In this document: positions 52,625 to 60,932 of the stretch, in pieces
Position numbering within the stretch: the first letter of the stretch is position 1
Layout: each line of letters starts with the position of its first letter
Assembly: GCA_019634165.1 (NCBI GenBank)
Contig: JAHQVT010000006.1
Coordinates: 434,001 to 498,000 of the forward strand
Length of the DNA: 64,000 nucleotides
Origin: Rhodospirillales bacterium
GTDB taxonomy: Bacteria > Pseudomonadota > Alphaproteobacteria > Rhodospirillales > Thalassospiraceae
Direction of reading: 5' to 3'
Made by a program: the position numbers and the translations under genes
Notes under the pieces: model-generated
What the model saw: only the letters and a program-made list of their open reading frames with translations
What the model was told of the DNA's origin: nothing
The model's database searches: none

Positions 52625-54199
52625 ATGCTTTATTTTACAAAATGGAAAGCAACACTGGTACTTCTGGTGTGTGCTTTGGGCGTAATCTACGCCGCGCCAA
52701 ATTTCCTGCCGTCGGGAACGTTCCCGACCGAAGCAAGCTATCTGCCCGGTAAACAAGTCAGCCTAGGCTTGGACCTTCGTGGTGGTTCGCACATGTTGCT
52801 TGAGGTCGATACCGATAGCGTTTTGCGCGAACGATATGATGCATTGGCTGACACCATTCGCACAGAGCTGCGCAAAGAGCAGATTCGTAATCGACCACGC
52901 GAAGCGACGTCAAATGGTGCCGAAATCACCGTCCTCAAGCCTGCAGATGTTGAAAAAGCCCGCGAGATAGCCCGTACGGCAGAGCCAAACACCGATGTAG
53001 GCGGTGAGGGAAACAGCATCTTTGTTTCCTATAACGAGCTTGCACGCAAAGAATTGATTGACCGTGCTATTGCGCAGTCACTTGAAGTCGTTCGGCGCCG
53101 TGTTGATGAACTTGGTACGACCGAACCGTCGATCCAGCGTCAGGGCGAAAACCGTATGGTTGTTCAAGTGCCGGGTCTTGATGACCCATCGCGCTTGCGT
53201 GCGATCCTTGGTCGTACGGCAAAGATGAACTTCCATCTGGTCAATGCGACTAAAACGGCCGCTGATGCACGTGCAACTGGCCTTCCGCCAGGAACCATGA
53301 TTTTGCCATCAGCAGACGCAGGTGACCGAGCAGCCGGCATTCGTGAATATCTGATTGACCGTCGTGTTGTTGTCTCGGGTGATAACCTTGTTGACTCCCA
53401 ACCGACATTTAGCGATGGCCGCCCAGTGGTTTCCTTCCGCTTTGATGCGGCTGGTGGTGCACGGTTTGGCGATGTGACCAGTAAGAGTGCTGGTCGTGGT
53501 CTTGCGATTGTTCTTGATGGCGAGGTGATTTCTGCACCGCGCATCAATGAGCCAATCCTTGGTGGCAATGGCATTATTACCGGCCAGTTTAGTGTTCAAG
53601 AAGCGAACGATCTTTCTTTGCTTCTGCGTGCCGGCGCATTGCCTGCACCGATGCAAATTTTAGAAGAACGTTCTGTTGGTCCGGGGCTTGGTCAGGACTC
53701 GGTTGCAGCCGGCGAGATCGCAGCAGTTCTTGGATTGGTGTTTGTTATTGCCTTTATGGTGATCAGCTATGGCCGGTTTGGCGTCTATGCCGATATTGCC
53801 TTGATGATGAACCTGATCCTTGTTTTGGCGGTGATGTCTGTGCTGCAGGCAACACTGACTTTGCCAGGTATCGCCGGTATCGTTCTGACGGTTGGTATGG
53901 CGGTTGACGCCAATGTTCTGATTTTTGAACGTATCCGTGAAGAACGAAGTAATGGTCGGACGATCATTAATGCGATTGATGCTGGTTATCGGAGCGCAAT
54001 GTCGACCATTCTTGATGCCAACATTACCACGCTGATCGCAGCACTTGTGCTGTTTAGCTTTGGTTCCGGCCCGATCAAGGGCTTTGCCGTCACGCTGGCA
54101 ATTGGCATCATCACATCGATGTTCTCGGCGATCTGGTTGACCCGTTTGCTGATTGCAACTTGGGTAAAACGCAGTCGTCCGACTGAGTTAGTAATTTGA
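52625..54199 (+). CDS. secD: Protein translocase subunit SecD
   Basis: 524 residues. One N-terminal membrane helix (WKATLVLLVCALGVIYAAP), the large periplasmic P1 domain beginning with LGLDLRGGSHMLLEV, then five C-terminal helices with ILTVGMAVDANVLIFERIREE near residue ~440 (in parts VGMAVDANVLIFERIREE). SecDF uses the proton gradient to finish translocation. The ATG at 52625 is preferred over the TTG at 52595 by typical N-terminal length. secF follows after 19 bases. Confidence 0.96.
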   Translation: MLYFTKWKATLVLLVCALGVIYAAPNFLPSGTFPTEASYLPGKQVSLGLDLRGGSHMLLEVDTDSVLRERYDALADTIRTELRKEQIRNRPREATSNGAEITVLKPADVEKAREIARTAEPNTDVGGEGNSIFVSYNELARKELIDRAIAQSLEVVRRRVDELGTTEPSIQRQGENRMVVQVPGLDDPSRLRAILGRTAKMNFHLVNATKTAADARATGLPPGTMILPSADAGDRAAGIREYLIDRRVVVSGDNLVDSQPTFSDGRPVVSFRFDAAGGARFGDVTSKSAGRGLAIVLDGEVISAPRINEPILGGNGIITGQFSVQEANDLSLLLRAGALPAPMQILEERSVGPGLGQDSVAAGEIAAVLGLVFVIAFMVISYGRFGVYADIALMMNLILVLAVMSVLQATLTLPGIAGIVLTVGMAVDANVLIFERIREERSNGRTIINAIDAGYRSAMSTILDANITTLIAALVLFSFGSGPIKGFAVTLAIGIITSMFSAIWLTRLLIATWVKRSRPTELVI

Positions 54200-54218
54200 G
54201 GAAGGGAACAGGGAAGAT

Positions 54219-55148
54219 ATGAAACCTTTGCATCTTATCCCGGATGACGTGAACGTCCCGTTCCTCAAATTCCGGAAAATCTTCTATATCGTATCCTTGG
54301 TGATGGTGTTGGCATCTGTTGGCATGTTTGTTACCAAGGGGCTGAACTTTGGGATTGATTTCCGCGGGGGTATCCTTGTTGAAATCAAAACCAATGGCCC
54401 TGCAAATATCGGCGGATTGCGCGATAATCTCGGAAGCCTTGGTCTTGGCGACATTTCGATCCAAGAATTTGGTGAACCCGACGATGTCCTGATCCAGTTG
54501 CAGCGTCAGGACGGTGACGAAAAAGCCCAGATGGAAGCGTTGGCGCAAGTCACTGCTGCCCTTGGTGACGATGTTACCATCCGTCGCAGTGAACTGGTCG
54601 GTCCCAAAGTTGGTGGTGAACTTAAAGAAGCCGGTTTCTATTCGGTCGTGATCTCGCTTCTTTTGATCATGATCTATATTTGGTTCCGGTTCGAATGGCA
54701 GTTTGCTGTGGCCTCGGTCGTTGCACTTTTGCATGACGTTCTGATCACCATCGGGTTCTTTGTCATCACAGGTGTCCAGTTTGATTTGGCAACGCTTGCA
54801 GCGGTTCTGACAGTTGCGGGTTATTCCATCAACGATACCGTTGTTGTGTTTGACCGCATCCGCGAATATTTGCGTAAGTTCCGCAAGATGGAAATCCCCG
54901 ATCTTTTGGATCTTTCGATCAATTCGACCCTGTCGCGTACGACAATGACATCATTCACCACATTGCTGGCTTTGATGGCATTGTTTGCCTTTGGCGGCGA
55001 AGCGATCCGTGGTTTCACGATGGCACTGATCTTTGGCATCGTGATCGGAACATATTCGTCAATCTGTGTGGCTTCGCCGCTTTTGGTTGTTTTGCGTCTT
55101 AAACGTAAAATTCCCGAAGCCGAAGAAGGCACAGAAGTAAAAGCCTGA
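54219..55148 (+). CDS. secF: Protein translocase subunit SecF
   Basis: 309 residues. N-terminal helix, then FGIDFRGGILVEIKT (periplasmic part), then five helices with TVAGYSINDTVVVFDRIRE, the SecF signature. It forms the SecDF complex. The 54219 ATG follows GGAAGGGAACAGGG. Ends before a strong terminator at 55177-55214, so the operon is yajC-secD-secF. Confidence 0.96.
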   Translation: MKPLHLIPDDVNVPFLKFRKIFYIVSLVMVLASVGMFVTKGLNFGIDFRGGILVEIKTNGPANIGGLRDNLGSLGLGDISIQEFGEPDDVLIQLQRQDGDEKAQMEALAQVTAALGDDVTIRRSELVGPKVGGELKEAGFYSVVISLLLIMIYIWFRFEWQFAVASVVALLHDVLITIGFFVITGVQFDLATLAAVLTVAGYSINDTVVVFDRIREYLRKFRKMEIPDLLDLSINSTLSRTTMTSFTTLLALMALFAFGGEAIRGFTMALIFGIVIGTYSSICVASPLLVVLRLKRKIPEAEEGTEVKA

Positions 55149-55175
55149 TCCTTCAGGTTTCTAGATATACATTTC

Positions 55176-55216
55176 AAAAAGGCCGGGCTTGAACACCAAC
55201 AAGTCCGGCCTTTTAC
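55176..55216 (+). terminator. Terminator after secF
   Basis: Stem AAAAGGCCGGGCTT / AAGTCCGGCCTTTT (55177-55190 and 55201-55214, one mismatch) followed by ACCTTTT. Confidence 0.88.
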
Positions 55217-55288
55217 CTTTTAATTCCGTCACCGTGTTCGGCTGTTCTCTGCCGGTATTGATATCCTTTGAAATCTGGTTTCTGCCCC

Positions 55289-56200
55289 ATGAAACTCGGT
55301 ATAGATGCAAGTAATCCTAACCACGCCAACCTAAAGGGAAGCCTTTGGATGATGGCGGCAATGATCGCCTTTGCCGTTGAAGATGCGTTGATTAAGGCTG
55401 TCTCGGAAGTGCACCCGGTTGGGCAAGTCCTTGTTCTGTTTGGTTTTGGCGGTGCCGTTTTGTTCGCGATTGTCGCGCGTACTCAAAACAAAACCCTTTG
55501 GAACCCGGATGTTTTATCCAAAGCCATGTGTATCCGGGTCGTTTTTGAAGTTGTCGGGCGTTTGTTCTATGTGCTTGCACTGGCTCTTACCCCGCTTTCG
55601 TCAACCACGGCTATTCTTCAGGCAACCCCACTTATTGTCGTTCTTGGTGCTGCGGTAATCTTTGGCGAAAAGGTGGGATGGCGACGGTGGACCGCGATTT
55701 TGATTGGTTTGATTGGTGTTTTGATCATCCTTCGCCCAACCGCTGACAGTTTTTCGGCCTTATCCTTACTTGCCGTGATTGGCACGATTGGCTTTGCCGG
55801 GCGCGATCTGGCAAGCCGTGCTGCGCCGGTTTCGCTCAGTACATCCATTCTTGGATTTTACGGGTTCGTTGCAATCATTCTGGCAGGCGTGCTGTTTTCT
55901 GTTTGGGATGGAAAAGCATTCACCCCGCTTGATGGACGAAGCCTTGGCTATTTTCTGGGTGCAATTCTGATGGGGGCGTTTGCCTATGCTGCGCTGATGA
56001 AAGCGATGCGCAGTGGCGATGTTTCTGCTGTTACACCATTTAGGTATTCACGATTGCTGTTTGGGATTGCTTTGGGTATGACCCTGTTTGGTGAAGAACC
56101 AGACATGCTGATGATGATAGGATGTGGTATCGTCGTTACTTCCGGATTGTTCATTCTTTGGCGTGGAAAAGTCGTAACGGAACATGACGACCTTCGTTGA
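55289..56200 (+). CDS. DMT superfamily (EamA) transporter
   Basis: 303 residues with ten hydrophobic segments in two EamA repeats (first from LKGSLWMMAAMIAFAVEDALI; second from LLAVIGTIGFAGRDLASRAA; quoted in parts). Family members export amino acids, metabolites or nucleotide sugars; the substrate is unknown. The ATG at 55289 is seven codons inside the open frame from a TTG. It lies between the secF terminator and the Mth938-domain gene, whose start comes 50 bases after the stop. Confidence 0.9.
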   Translation: MKLGIDASNPNHANLKGSLWMMAAMIAFAVEDALIKAVSEVHPVGQVLVLFGFGGAVLFAIVARTQNKTLWNPDVLSKAMCIRVVFEVVGRLFYVLALALTPLSSTTAILQATPLIVVLGAAVIFGEKVGWRRWTAILIGLIGVLIILRPTADSFSALSLLAVIGTIGFAGRDLASRAAPVSLSTSILGFYGFVAIILAGVLFSVWDGKAFTPLDGRSLGYFLGAILMGAFAYAALMKAMRSGDVSAVTPFRYSRLLFGIALGMTLFGEEPDMLMMIGCGIVVTSGLFILWRGKVVTEHDDLR

Positions 56201-56250
56201 TAAAACAATCTGGCCGAAAAAATCTCAGGTGCGATACAAATGGGGAAAAT

Positions 56251-56631
56251 ATGTCTCTCGAAGTAAGTACAATGGTTGCCGAAGGCCAAAAACTCGTAAC
56301 CAGCTATGGTGATGGCCTGTTTCGATTTGGCGAAGATGCCGTCGTCGGATCTGTATTGTTGTTTCCCGATTCCGTTTATACATGGAATGTGAAATCGGCT
56401 GATGACATCACTGTGAACTCGTTCGAGCGCATTATCGAAGCAGCAGCAACTACTGACATTCTTTTGTTGGGCATGGGCAAACGTTTAACCCAAGTGCCGA
56501 TGGAATGGCGCCGTGCTTTGAAAGAACATGGGATCGTTATCGAGCCGATGGATACCGGTGCAGCGTGCCGGACCTATAACGTTCTGGTCGCAGAAGCCCG
56601 CCGTGTGGCAGCAGCTTTGATCGCCGTTTAA
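56251..56631 (+). CDS. Mth938-domain protein, homologue of complex I assembly factor NDUFAF3
   Basis: 126 residues, single Mth938/DUF498 domain: YGDGLFRFGEDAVVGSVLLFPDSVYTW (parts YGDGLFRFGED and GSVLLFPDSVYTW), LLLGMGKRL, and the late MDTGAACRTYNVLVAEARRVAAALI (parts MDTGAACRTYNVL, AEARRVAAAL). In mitochondria the same family (NDUFAF3) acts in complex I assembly. In alphaproteobacteria the gene commonly follows secDF. A homologue of a second assembly factor, NDUFAF6, lies at 59289. ATG 56251 after TGGGGA; the TTG at 56197 is an open-frame extension. Confidence 0.88.
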   Translation: MSLEVSTMVAEGQKLVTSYGDGLFRFGEDAVVGSVLLFPDSVYTWNVKSADDITVNSFERIIEAAATTDILLLGMGKRLTQVPMEWRRALKEHGIVIEPMDTGAACRTYNVLVAEARRVAAALIAV

Positions 56632-56648
56632 ATCGCCGTCGCGCAAAT

Positions 56649-58001
56649 TTATTGTCTAAAGAAACCCTGCAATTGCTCGCGAACCTGTTTAACGCTGGCA
56701 AATAAGGCTGCTGGTCCCGGTGCATATTCAGCCGGGAATGAATCCCCACATAAAAACAGGTTCTTCCACGGCGTTCGCAGGCGATGACGAAATGCTGCCA
56801 GTCCTGGGCTAAGTTCCGGGAAGGGGGCTTCGGCCACTATGAAGCGGAAATTTGGTCGATCAACGTCTGGGGCGTTCTGTGATCGTGCTTGTAGGTCCAT
56901 ATTTAGATATTGATTGCACAGCCAGACACAGCGTTGCCAGATGCGTTCAGCAAATTGTTCAATAGTACCATCAGCAGGCAGATGAAAACTGCTATTCAAG
57001 CTAACTTGGATATGACGGCGGTTACAATAAATTGCCCGAACGATATCATCGCTGACGAGTAAACTTCTTGGTTCCGCGAAAGACCGCCGCAGCTCAAACG
57101 CAATCGTTTGTCGCCGCGCCGGTGCAGGTGGAAAGCCGATATCGGGTACCGCATCGCACAGCGCACGCGGATGAAGTGCTAAAACAACGGCGTCATTTGG
57201 CTTTAAAACGATCTGGGTATCATCATCGAACAAAAGGTCTGTTGCATATTCTGGGGTGCTGTCGATATCCCCAAGCTTGGTATAGGCCTTGATAACGCCA
57301 CCAGCAGTTATAAACCGTTCCCGAAGTGCTGGTAGGGCGATGTCGTTTAAAATAATAGGATCAATTGCCGAAAATACCGGTTCATGTGATTTTGAAATCA
57401 CAGAGTGGAATTTTGGCGCAAGGATACGTGCGAGAAGGGCACTGGAACATCGATGCGCAGGCATTGAGAACAGCACTTCAGCCAGAACAGCTAATGCATC
57501 ACGGTGATATGTGCCGGGATTGATTGTTTGGTCTTCATTATCGAAATCGCTTGGGAAAGACGCGTTCCCAACACGGGTTTCTTCACTAGCGAACCGTTGC
57601 TGCCAGAGACTGATCGCTGTCATGAAACTGGCAATAAAACCAGGCCTTCGTTCGACCAACGCATGTGCTATGCCCTTATCAAGGTCGATTAATGCCGGTT
57701 TGCGCCGTCCTCGTTTCAGGCCCATCACGCAGTGTGCTGAGCGGATCAGTTTTTCTGGAATTTCAGGCCATCGGGCAAAATAGTCGGCCACAAGTCCTTC
57801 CGGATCATAAAAAATCTCCGGTTCGGCCGTCTTGTGGTTTTCTGGCGCGGTCTGCATTCCGCGGGTCCAGCGGCTTTCAAACGGCTCGGCTTCATCATAT
57901 AAAGTGACGTCAGCACCATCTTCGGCCATCAATGTCGCAAGGGCAGCACCCGCTAGACCGCCGCCAATTATATGTAATCTCCCGGACGTGAAGGATGCCA
58001 T
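56649..58001 (-). CDS. FAD-dependent oxidoreductase
   Basis: 450 residues. The N-terminal dinucleotide motif IIGGGLAGAALATLMAEDGADVTLYDE (parts IIGGGLAGAALATLM and VTLYDE) identifies an FAD-binding protein of the amine-oxidase/lycopene-cyclase type. The C-terminal LFLCGDSFPAEYAPGP is the second FAD contact. The middle is not recognised. Squalene-associated desaturases (HpnE) have a similar ending, but no hopanoid genes are present. It is on the minus strand between the NDUFAF3- and NDUFAF6-like genes, divergent from the MscS gene. Substrate unknown. Confidence 0.8.
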   Translation of the reverse strand: MASFTSGRLHIIGGGLAGAALATLMAEDGADVTLYDEAEPFESRWTRGMQTAPENHKTAEPEIFYDPEGLVADYFARWPEIPEKLIRSAHCVMGLKRGRRKPALIDLDKGIAHALVERRPGFIASFMTAISLWQQRFASEETRVGNASFPSDFDNEDQTINPGTYHRDALAVLAEVLFSMPAHRCSSALLARILAPKFHSVISKSHEPVFSAIDPIILNDIALPALRERFITAGGVIKAYTKLGDIDSTPEYATDLLFDDDTQIVLKPNDAVVLALHPRALCDAVPDIGFPPAPARRQTIAFELRRSFAEPRSLLVSDDIVRAIYCNRRHIQVSLNSSFHLPADGTIEQFAERIWQRCVWLCNQYLNMDLQARSQNAPDVDRPNFRFIVAEAPFPELSPGLAAFRHRLRTPWKNLFLCGDSFPAEYAPGPAALFASVKQVREQLQGFFRQ

Positions 58002-58109
58002 ATGCCTGCGCCATTTTAATTGTTATACAAAGGCCAGAAGTACTTGGAAGTGCTTTACAGTTTCGCAATTTCCAGAAAATAACCTTAACAGCAGAACACT
58101 TTACAAACC

Positions 58110-59282
58110 ATGGATGAAATCACGACTGAACTTGATAGCCTAAATGACGAGGTAATTGGCCAGCTGAATAGCTGGGTCGATATGCTTGGGGGGGGCGATG
58201 TCGAAAGATGGATAGGCGCTGTTTTGGTGCTTGTCGTGTTCTTTATTTTCAAGCGTGTACTTGTCCGCGGTGCAATTGGTCTTCTGCGTCGAATAGCCCA
58301 CCAGCGTGCACAAAGCATGATTGCCAATGTGCTCGATGCTTTGGCCTTGCCGCTTCAAGCACTCGTGATGCTATTGGGCATCTATTTTGCGATCGAGCTG
58401 CTTGAGTTGTCGGCAAGCACGGACGCAATGCTTATTGAGGTGATTACGGTTGCGGCCTCTTTCTGTCTGTTCTGGGCGTTCTTTAGGGCGGTCGAGCCGC
58501 TCGGTGTTTCATTTAACCGATTTATCGGACGGTTTGGTGCTGGGCTTGGTGACGATCTTCGGCAGTTTTTTATCCGTGGAATAAAAACCCTGATCGTTGT
58601 TATCGGGGCCGTGATCTTCCTTGAAAACTGGGGGATTGATGTTTCAGCTTTTCTCGGCGGGCTTGGCCTTGCTGGGATGGCTGTCGCACTTGCAGCCAAA
58701 GATTCCGTTGCAAATATTTTTGGTGGACTGACGATTTTTGCAGACCACCTTTATAAGCGAGGGGACTGGATCGAAACCCCGCATTTTGAAGGTACGGTTG
58801 AGGTGGTTGGCCTTCGTGCAACAAAGGTTCGGACCTTTGCTAAGGCATTGGTGACGATGCCAAATGCGCAGATTGTGGATTCTCCAGTGATTAATTGGTC
58901 TCGAATGACTCATCGCCGAATTAAAATGGTAATTGGTCTTGAATACCGGACAACGGCCAAGCAGATGGAAACCATCGTCGAAAAGTTACGGACCTTTTTG
59001 AAAAACGACCCGGATGTTGCGCAAACCGATGTTGTTCAAATGGTGCATCTTGCTGATTTTGGCGCGAGTTCAATCAATATTGATTTGTATTATTTCACCA
59101 CGACCACTGACTGGGTGGTTTGGCGTGAAATCCGTAACCGCCACATCATTGCGTTCAAACGCATCGTCGAAGAAGAGGGGGCAGCATTTGCCTTCCCGTC
59201 ACAATCACTTTATGTCGAGACCATGCCCGAAATGCCCCTGAGCCCAAATGACGATCAACGTCTTACACGTCAGATCGGATAA
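58110..59282 (+). CDS. MscS family mechanosensitive ion channel
   Basis: 390 residues. Four or five membrane helices; the pore-lining TM3 region reads GLGLAGMAVALAAKDSVANI, followed by the beta domain LYKRGDWIETPHFEGTVEVVGLRATKVRTF (parts LYKRGDWIE and GTVEVVGLRATKVRTF), and a C-terminal cytoplasmic cage domain. MscS-type channels release osmolytes on hypo-osmotic shock. It is a medium-sized member without the large periplasmic domains of MscK. The squalene/phytoene-synthase-like gene begins six bases after the stop. Confidence 0.94.
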   Translation: MDEITTELDSLNDEVIGQLNSWVDMLGGGDVERWIGAVLVLVVFFIFKRVLVRGAIGLLRRIAHQRAQSMIANVLDALALPLQALVMLLGIYFAIELLELSASTDAMLIEVITVAASFCLFWAFFRAVEPLGVSFNRFIGRFGAGLGDDLRQFFIRGIKTLIVVIGAVIFLENWGIDVSAFLGGLGLAGMAVALAAKDSVANIFGGLTIFADHLYKRGDWIETPHFEGTVEVVGLRATKVRTFAKALVTMPNAQIVDSPVINWSRMTHRRIKMVIGLEYRTTAKQMETIVEKLRTFLKNDPDVAQTDVVQMVHLADFGASSINIDLYYFTTTTDWVVWREIRNRHIIAFKRIVEEEGAAFAFPSQSLYVETMPEMPLSPNDDQRLTRQIG

Positions 59283-59288
59283 CGAAGT

Positions 59289-60134
59289 ATGACTGATACG
59301 CCAAAACTTTCTTATTGCGCTGACTATGTGCGTCGCAACGATCGTGACCGTTTCTTATGTGCGCTGTTCCCGGCGCCCGAAAAGCGTGAAAATCTATTCA
59401 CACTGTACGCCTTTAATCAGGAAGTATCCAAAACCCGCGAGATGGTCAGTGACGTCATTCTGGGCCATATTCGCCTGCAATGGTGGCGAGATACTTTAAG
59501 TGAACTTGCCAAAGGTGAAATCCGCAAGCATGAGGTCGTCGAACCACTTGCGGAAGTATTGCAGACTGGTTTGCTTTCGGTATCCGATCTCGAAACCGTG
59601 GTTGCAGCGCGTGAATTTGATCTCGAAGACCGCCAGCCGACCAACCAGACGGAGCTTGATCAATATATCGATCAAACATCGGGGCAACTTTCCGTTCTTG
59701 CAGCACGGCTTCTCGGTGCTGCTGGTGAGGAAGCAGAACATGCAGCCCGTCTTGCAGGGAACGCTTATGGATTGGTCGGTGTGATGCGTGCAATGGTGTT
59801 CCACGGACGGGCCAAGCGCCTTTATCTGCCAAAAGACCGAATGGATCATCATGGCGTAGGTCAGAGCGACATTTTTGAGTTTCGAAAAAAAGATGAAGTG
59901 CGCGCTTTAACCCGTGAACTGGCAGAGCTTGCAAATCAACGTATCAGTGAAGCCCGTAAACATCGGAAGGCTTTGCCAAAATCAGCACATTCAGCCGCAT
60001 TGCCAATCGTTCTGGCTGATGGGTATCTTCGCAAACTTGCAAAGGCCGGCTTTGATCCGTTTTCTGCTGAATTCGGTCTTGCCCGTCCAGCAAGCCTGCG
60101 TTTAACCCTGAATGGTCTATTTAAGCGATATTGA
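59289..60134 (+). CDS. Squalene/phytoene-synthase-fold protein, NDUFAF6-like
   Basis: 281 residues of the squalene/phytoene synthase fold. The usual aspartate-rich substrate motifs are missing: the first is FNQEVSKTREMVSD (no DDxxD) and the second region reads RAMVFHGRAKRLYLPKD. The blocks AFNQEVSKTREMVSD, RLQWWRDTL and HGRAKRLYLPKD resemble human NDUFAF6, a complex I assembly factor of this fold with no known prenyl synthase activity. Together with the NDUFAF3-like gene 2.7 kb upstream this suggests a respiratory-complex role, inferred. Start ATG six bases after mscS, so it is co-transcribed with it. Confidence 0.85.
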   Translation: MTDTPKLSYCADYVRRNDRDRFLCALFPAPEKRENLFTLYAFNQEVSKTREMVSDVILGHIRLQWWRDTLSELAKGEIRKHEVVEPLAEVLQTGLLSVSDLETVVAAREFDLEDRQPTNQTELDQYIDQTSGQLSVLAARLLGAAGEEAEHAARLAGNAYGLVGVMRAMVFHGRAKRLYLPKDRMDHHGVGQSDIFEFRKKDEVRALTRELAELANQRISEARKHRKALPKSAHSAALPIVLADGYLRKLAKAGFDPFSAEFGLARPASLRLTLNGLFKRY

Positions 60135-60221
60135 TCACGGGGTATGTTGGTGCTCTGGATATTGCAAAAATATCATCTACATTAATGATAAAGAATAAGA
60201 CAGCGCACTTCAGGACGTGTT

Positions 60222-60235
60222 AGCGTGATAACGCT
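60222..60235. repeat. Small inverted repeat before the secreted hypothetical gene
   Basis: AGCGT-GATA-ACGCT, about 50 bases upstream of the ATG at 60285. Could be an operator or hairpin; the arms are only five bases. Confidence 0.3.
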
Positions 60236-60284
60236 TTGATTACGCAGCGCAACGTCGGTTTGACCACCGAAGGTGAGGATCCAA

Positions 60285-60869
60285 ATGGCACACCCGAATG
60301 ACAGATTTGGAAAACATAGGTTGCAGAACCTGCTTTTCATCGGACTGATCTGTTTGGTTGGGTTATCCCCCGGTATTGGTCAGGCAGAAAGTATTGATCC
60401 GTTCGTTGGTGTATATCACGGCACAACGATCGAACATGCCGACGGCGAGCTTCAAGCACGTGATCTTGATGTTATCATTGAGAAAACCGAACGGGGTTTT
60501 GTCGTTGATTGGGCAACCGTTATCCATAAGCCAGATGGTCGCGAAAAGCGCGTTTCACTGAATGTCGAGTTTTATTCAACCGAACGCCCAGATATTTATG
60601 GTAGTGCAATGCGTTCGGGCCTGTTTGGGAAGCGAATTCCCAACGACCCACTAAAGGGTGAGCCATTCTTTTGGGCGCGTATTGTCGATAAGACTCTGAT
60701 CATCCATGCACTTTATATCACTGATGAAGGTGGTTATGAGATGCAGGTTTATAAGCGTAAGCTCGACGATGATGGTAACATGGATTTGGTATTTCGGCGT
60801 TTCCGTGATGGTGAACAAATCCGGGACATTACAGGTCAATTAAAGCGTCAGCCCAAGACCTATCCCTGA
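60285..60869 (+). CDS. Hypothetical secreted protein
   Basis: 194 residues. A Sec signal peptide is visible (LLFIGLICLVGLSPGIGQA, cleavage before ESI). The mature part is mainly beta-strand (FVGVYHGTTIEHADGEL, VVDWATVIHKPDGREKRVSLNVEFY in parts, IYGSAMRSG, FWARIVDKTLIIHALYITDEGGYEM in parts). I do not recognise a family; lipocalin-like folds share such features, but this is a guess. The ATG at 60285 follows AGGTGAGG. Terminator shared with trmFO downstream. Confidence 0.8.
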   Translation: MAHPNDRFGKHRLQNLLFIGLICLVGLSPGIGQAESIDPFVGVYHGTTIEHADGELQARDLDVIIEKTERGFVVDWATVIHKPDGREKRVSLNVEFYSTERPDIYGSAMRSGLFGKRIPNDPLKGEPFFWARIVDKTLIIHALYITDEGGYEMQVYKRKLDDDGNMDLVFRRFRDGEQIRDITGQLKRQPKTYP

Positions 60870-60889
60870 TCACTGCACGTAAGAAAAAA

Positions 60890-60926
60890 AGACAAAAAAG
60901 CCGCATCAGATGATGCGGCTTTTGTT
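60890..60926. terminator. Bidirectional terminator
   Basis: Stem AAAAGCCGCATCA / TGATGCGGCTTTT (60896-60908 and 60911-60923) with runs of A on the left and T on the right, between convergent genes. Confidence 0.92.
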
Positions 60927-60932
60927 ATGTAA

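Noticed and set aside
56649-58001. Assignment as hydroxysqualene dehydroxylase HpnE
   Set aside because: Only general FAD motifs agree, the central region does not match and no hopanoid genes are present.
59289-60134. Annotation as phytoene or squalene synthase
   Set aside because: Both aspartate-rich catalytic motifs are missing, and the local blocks look like NDUFAF6.
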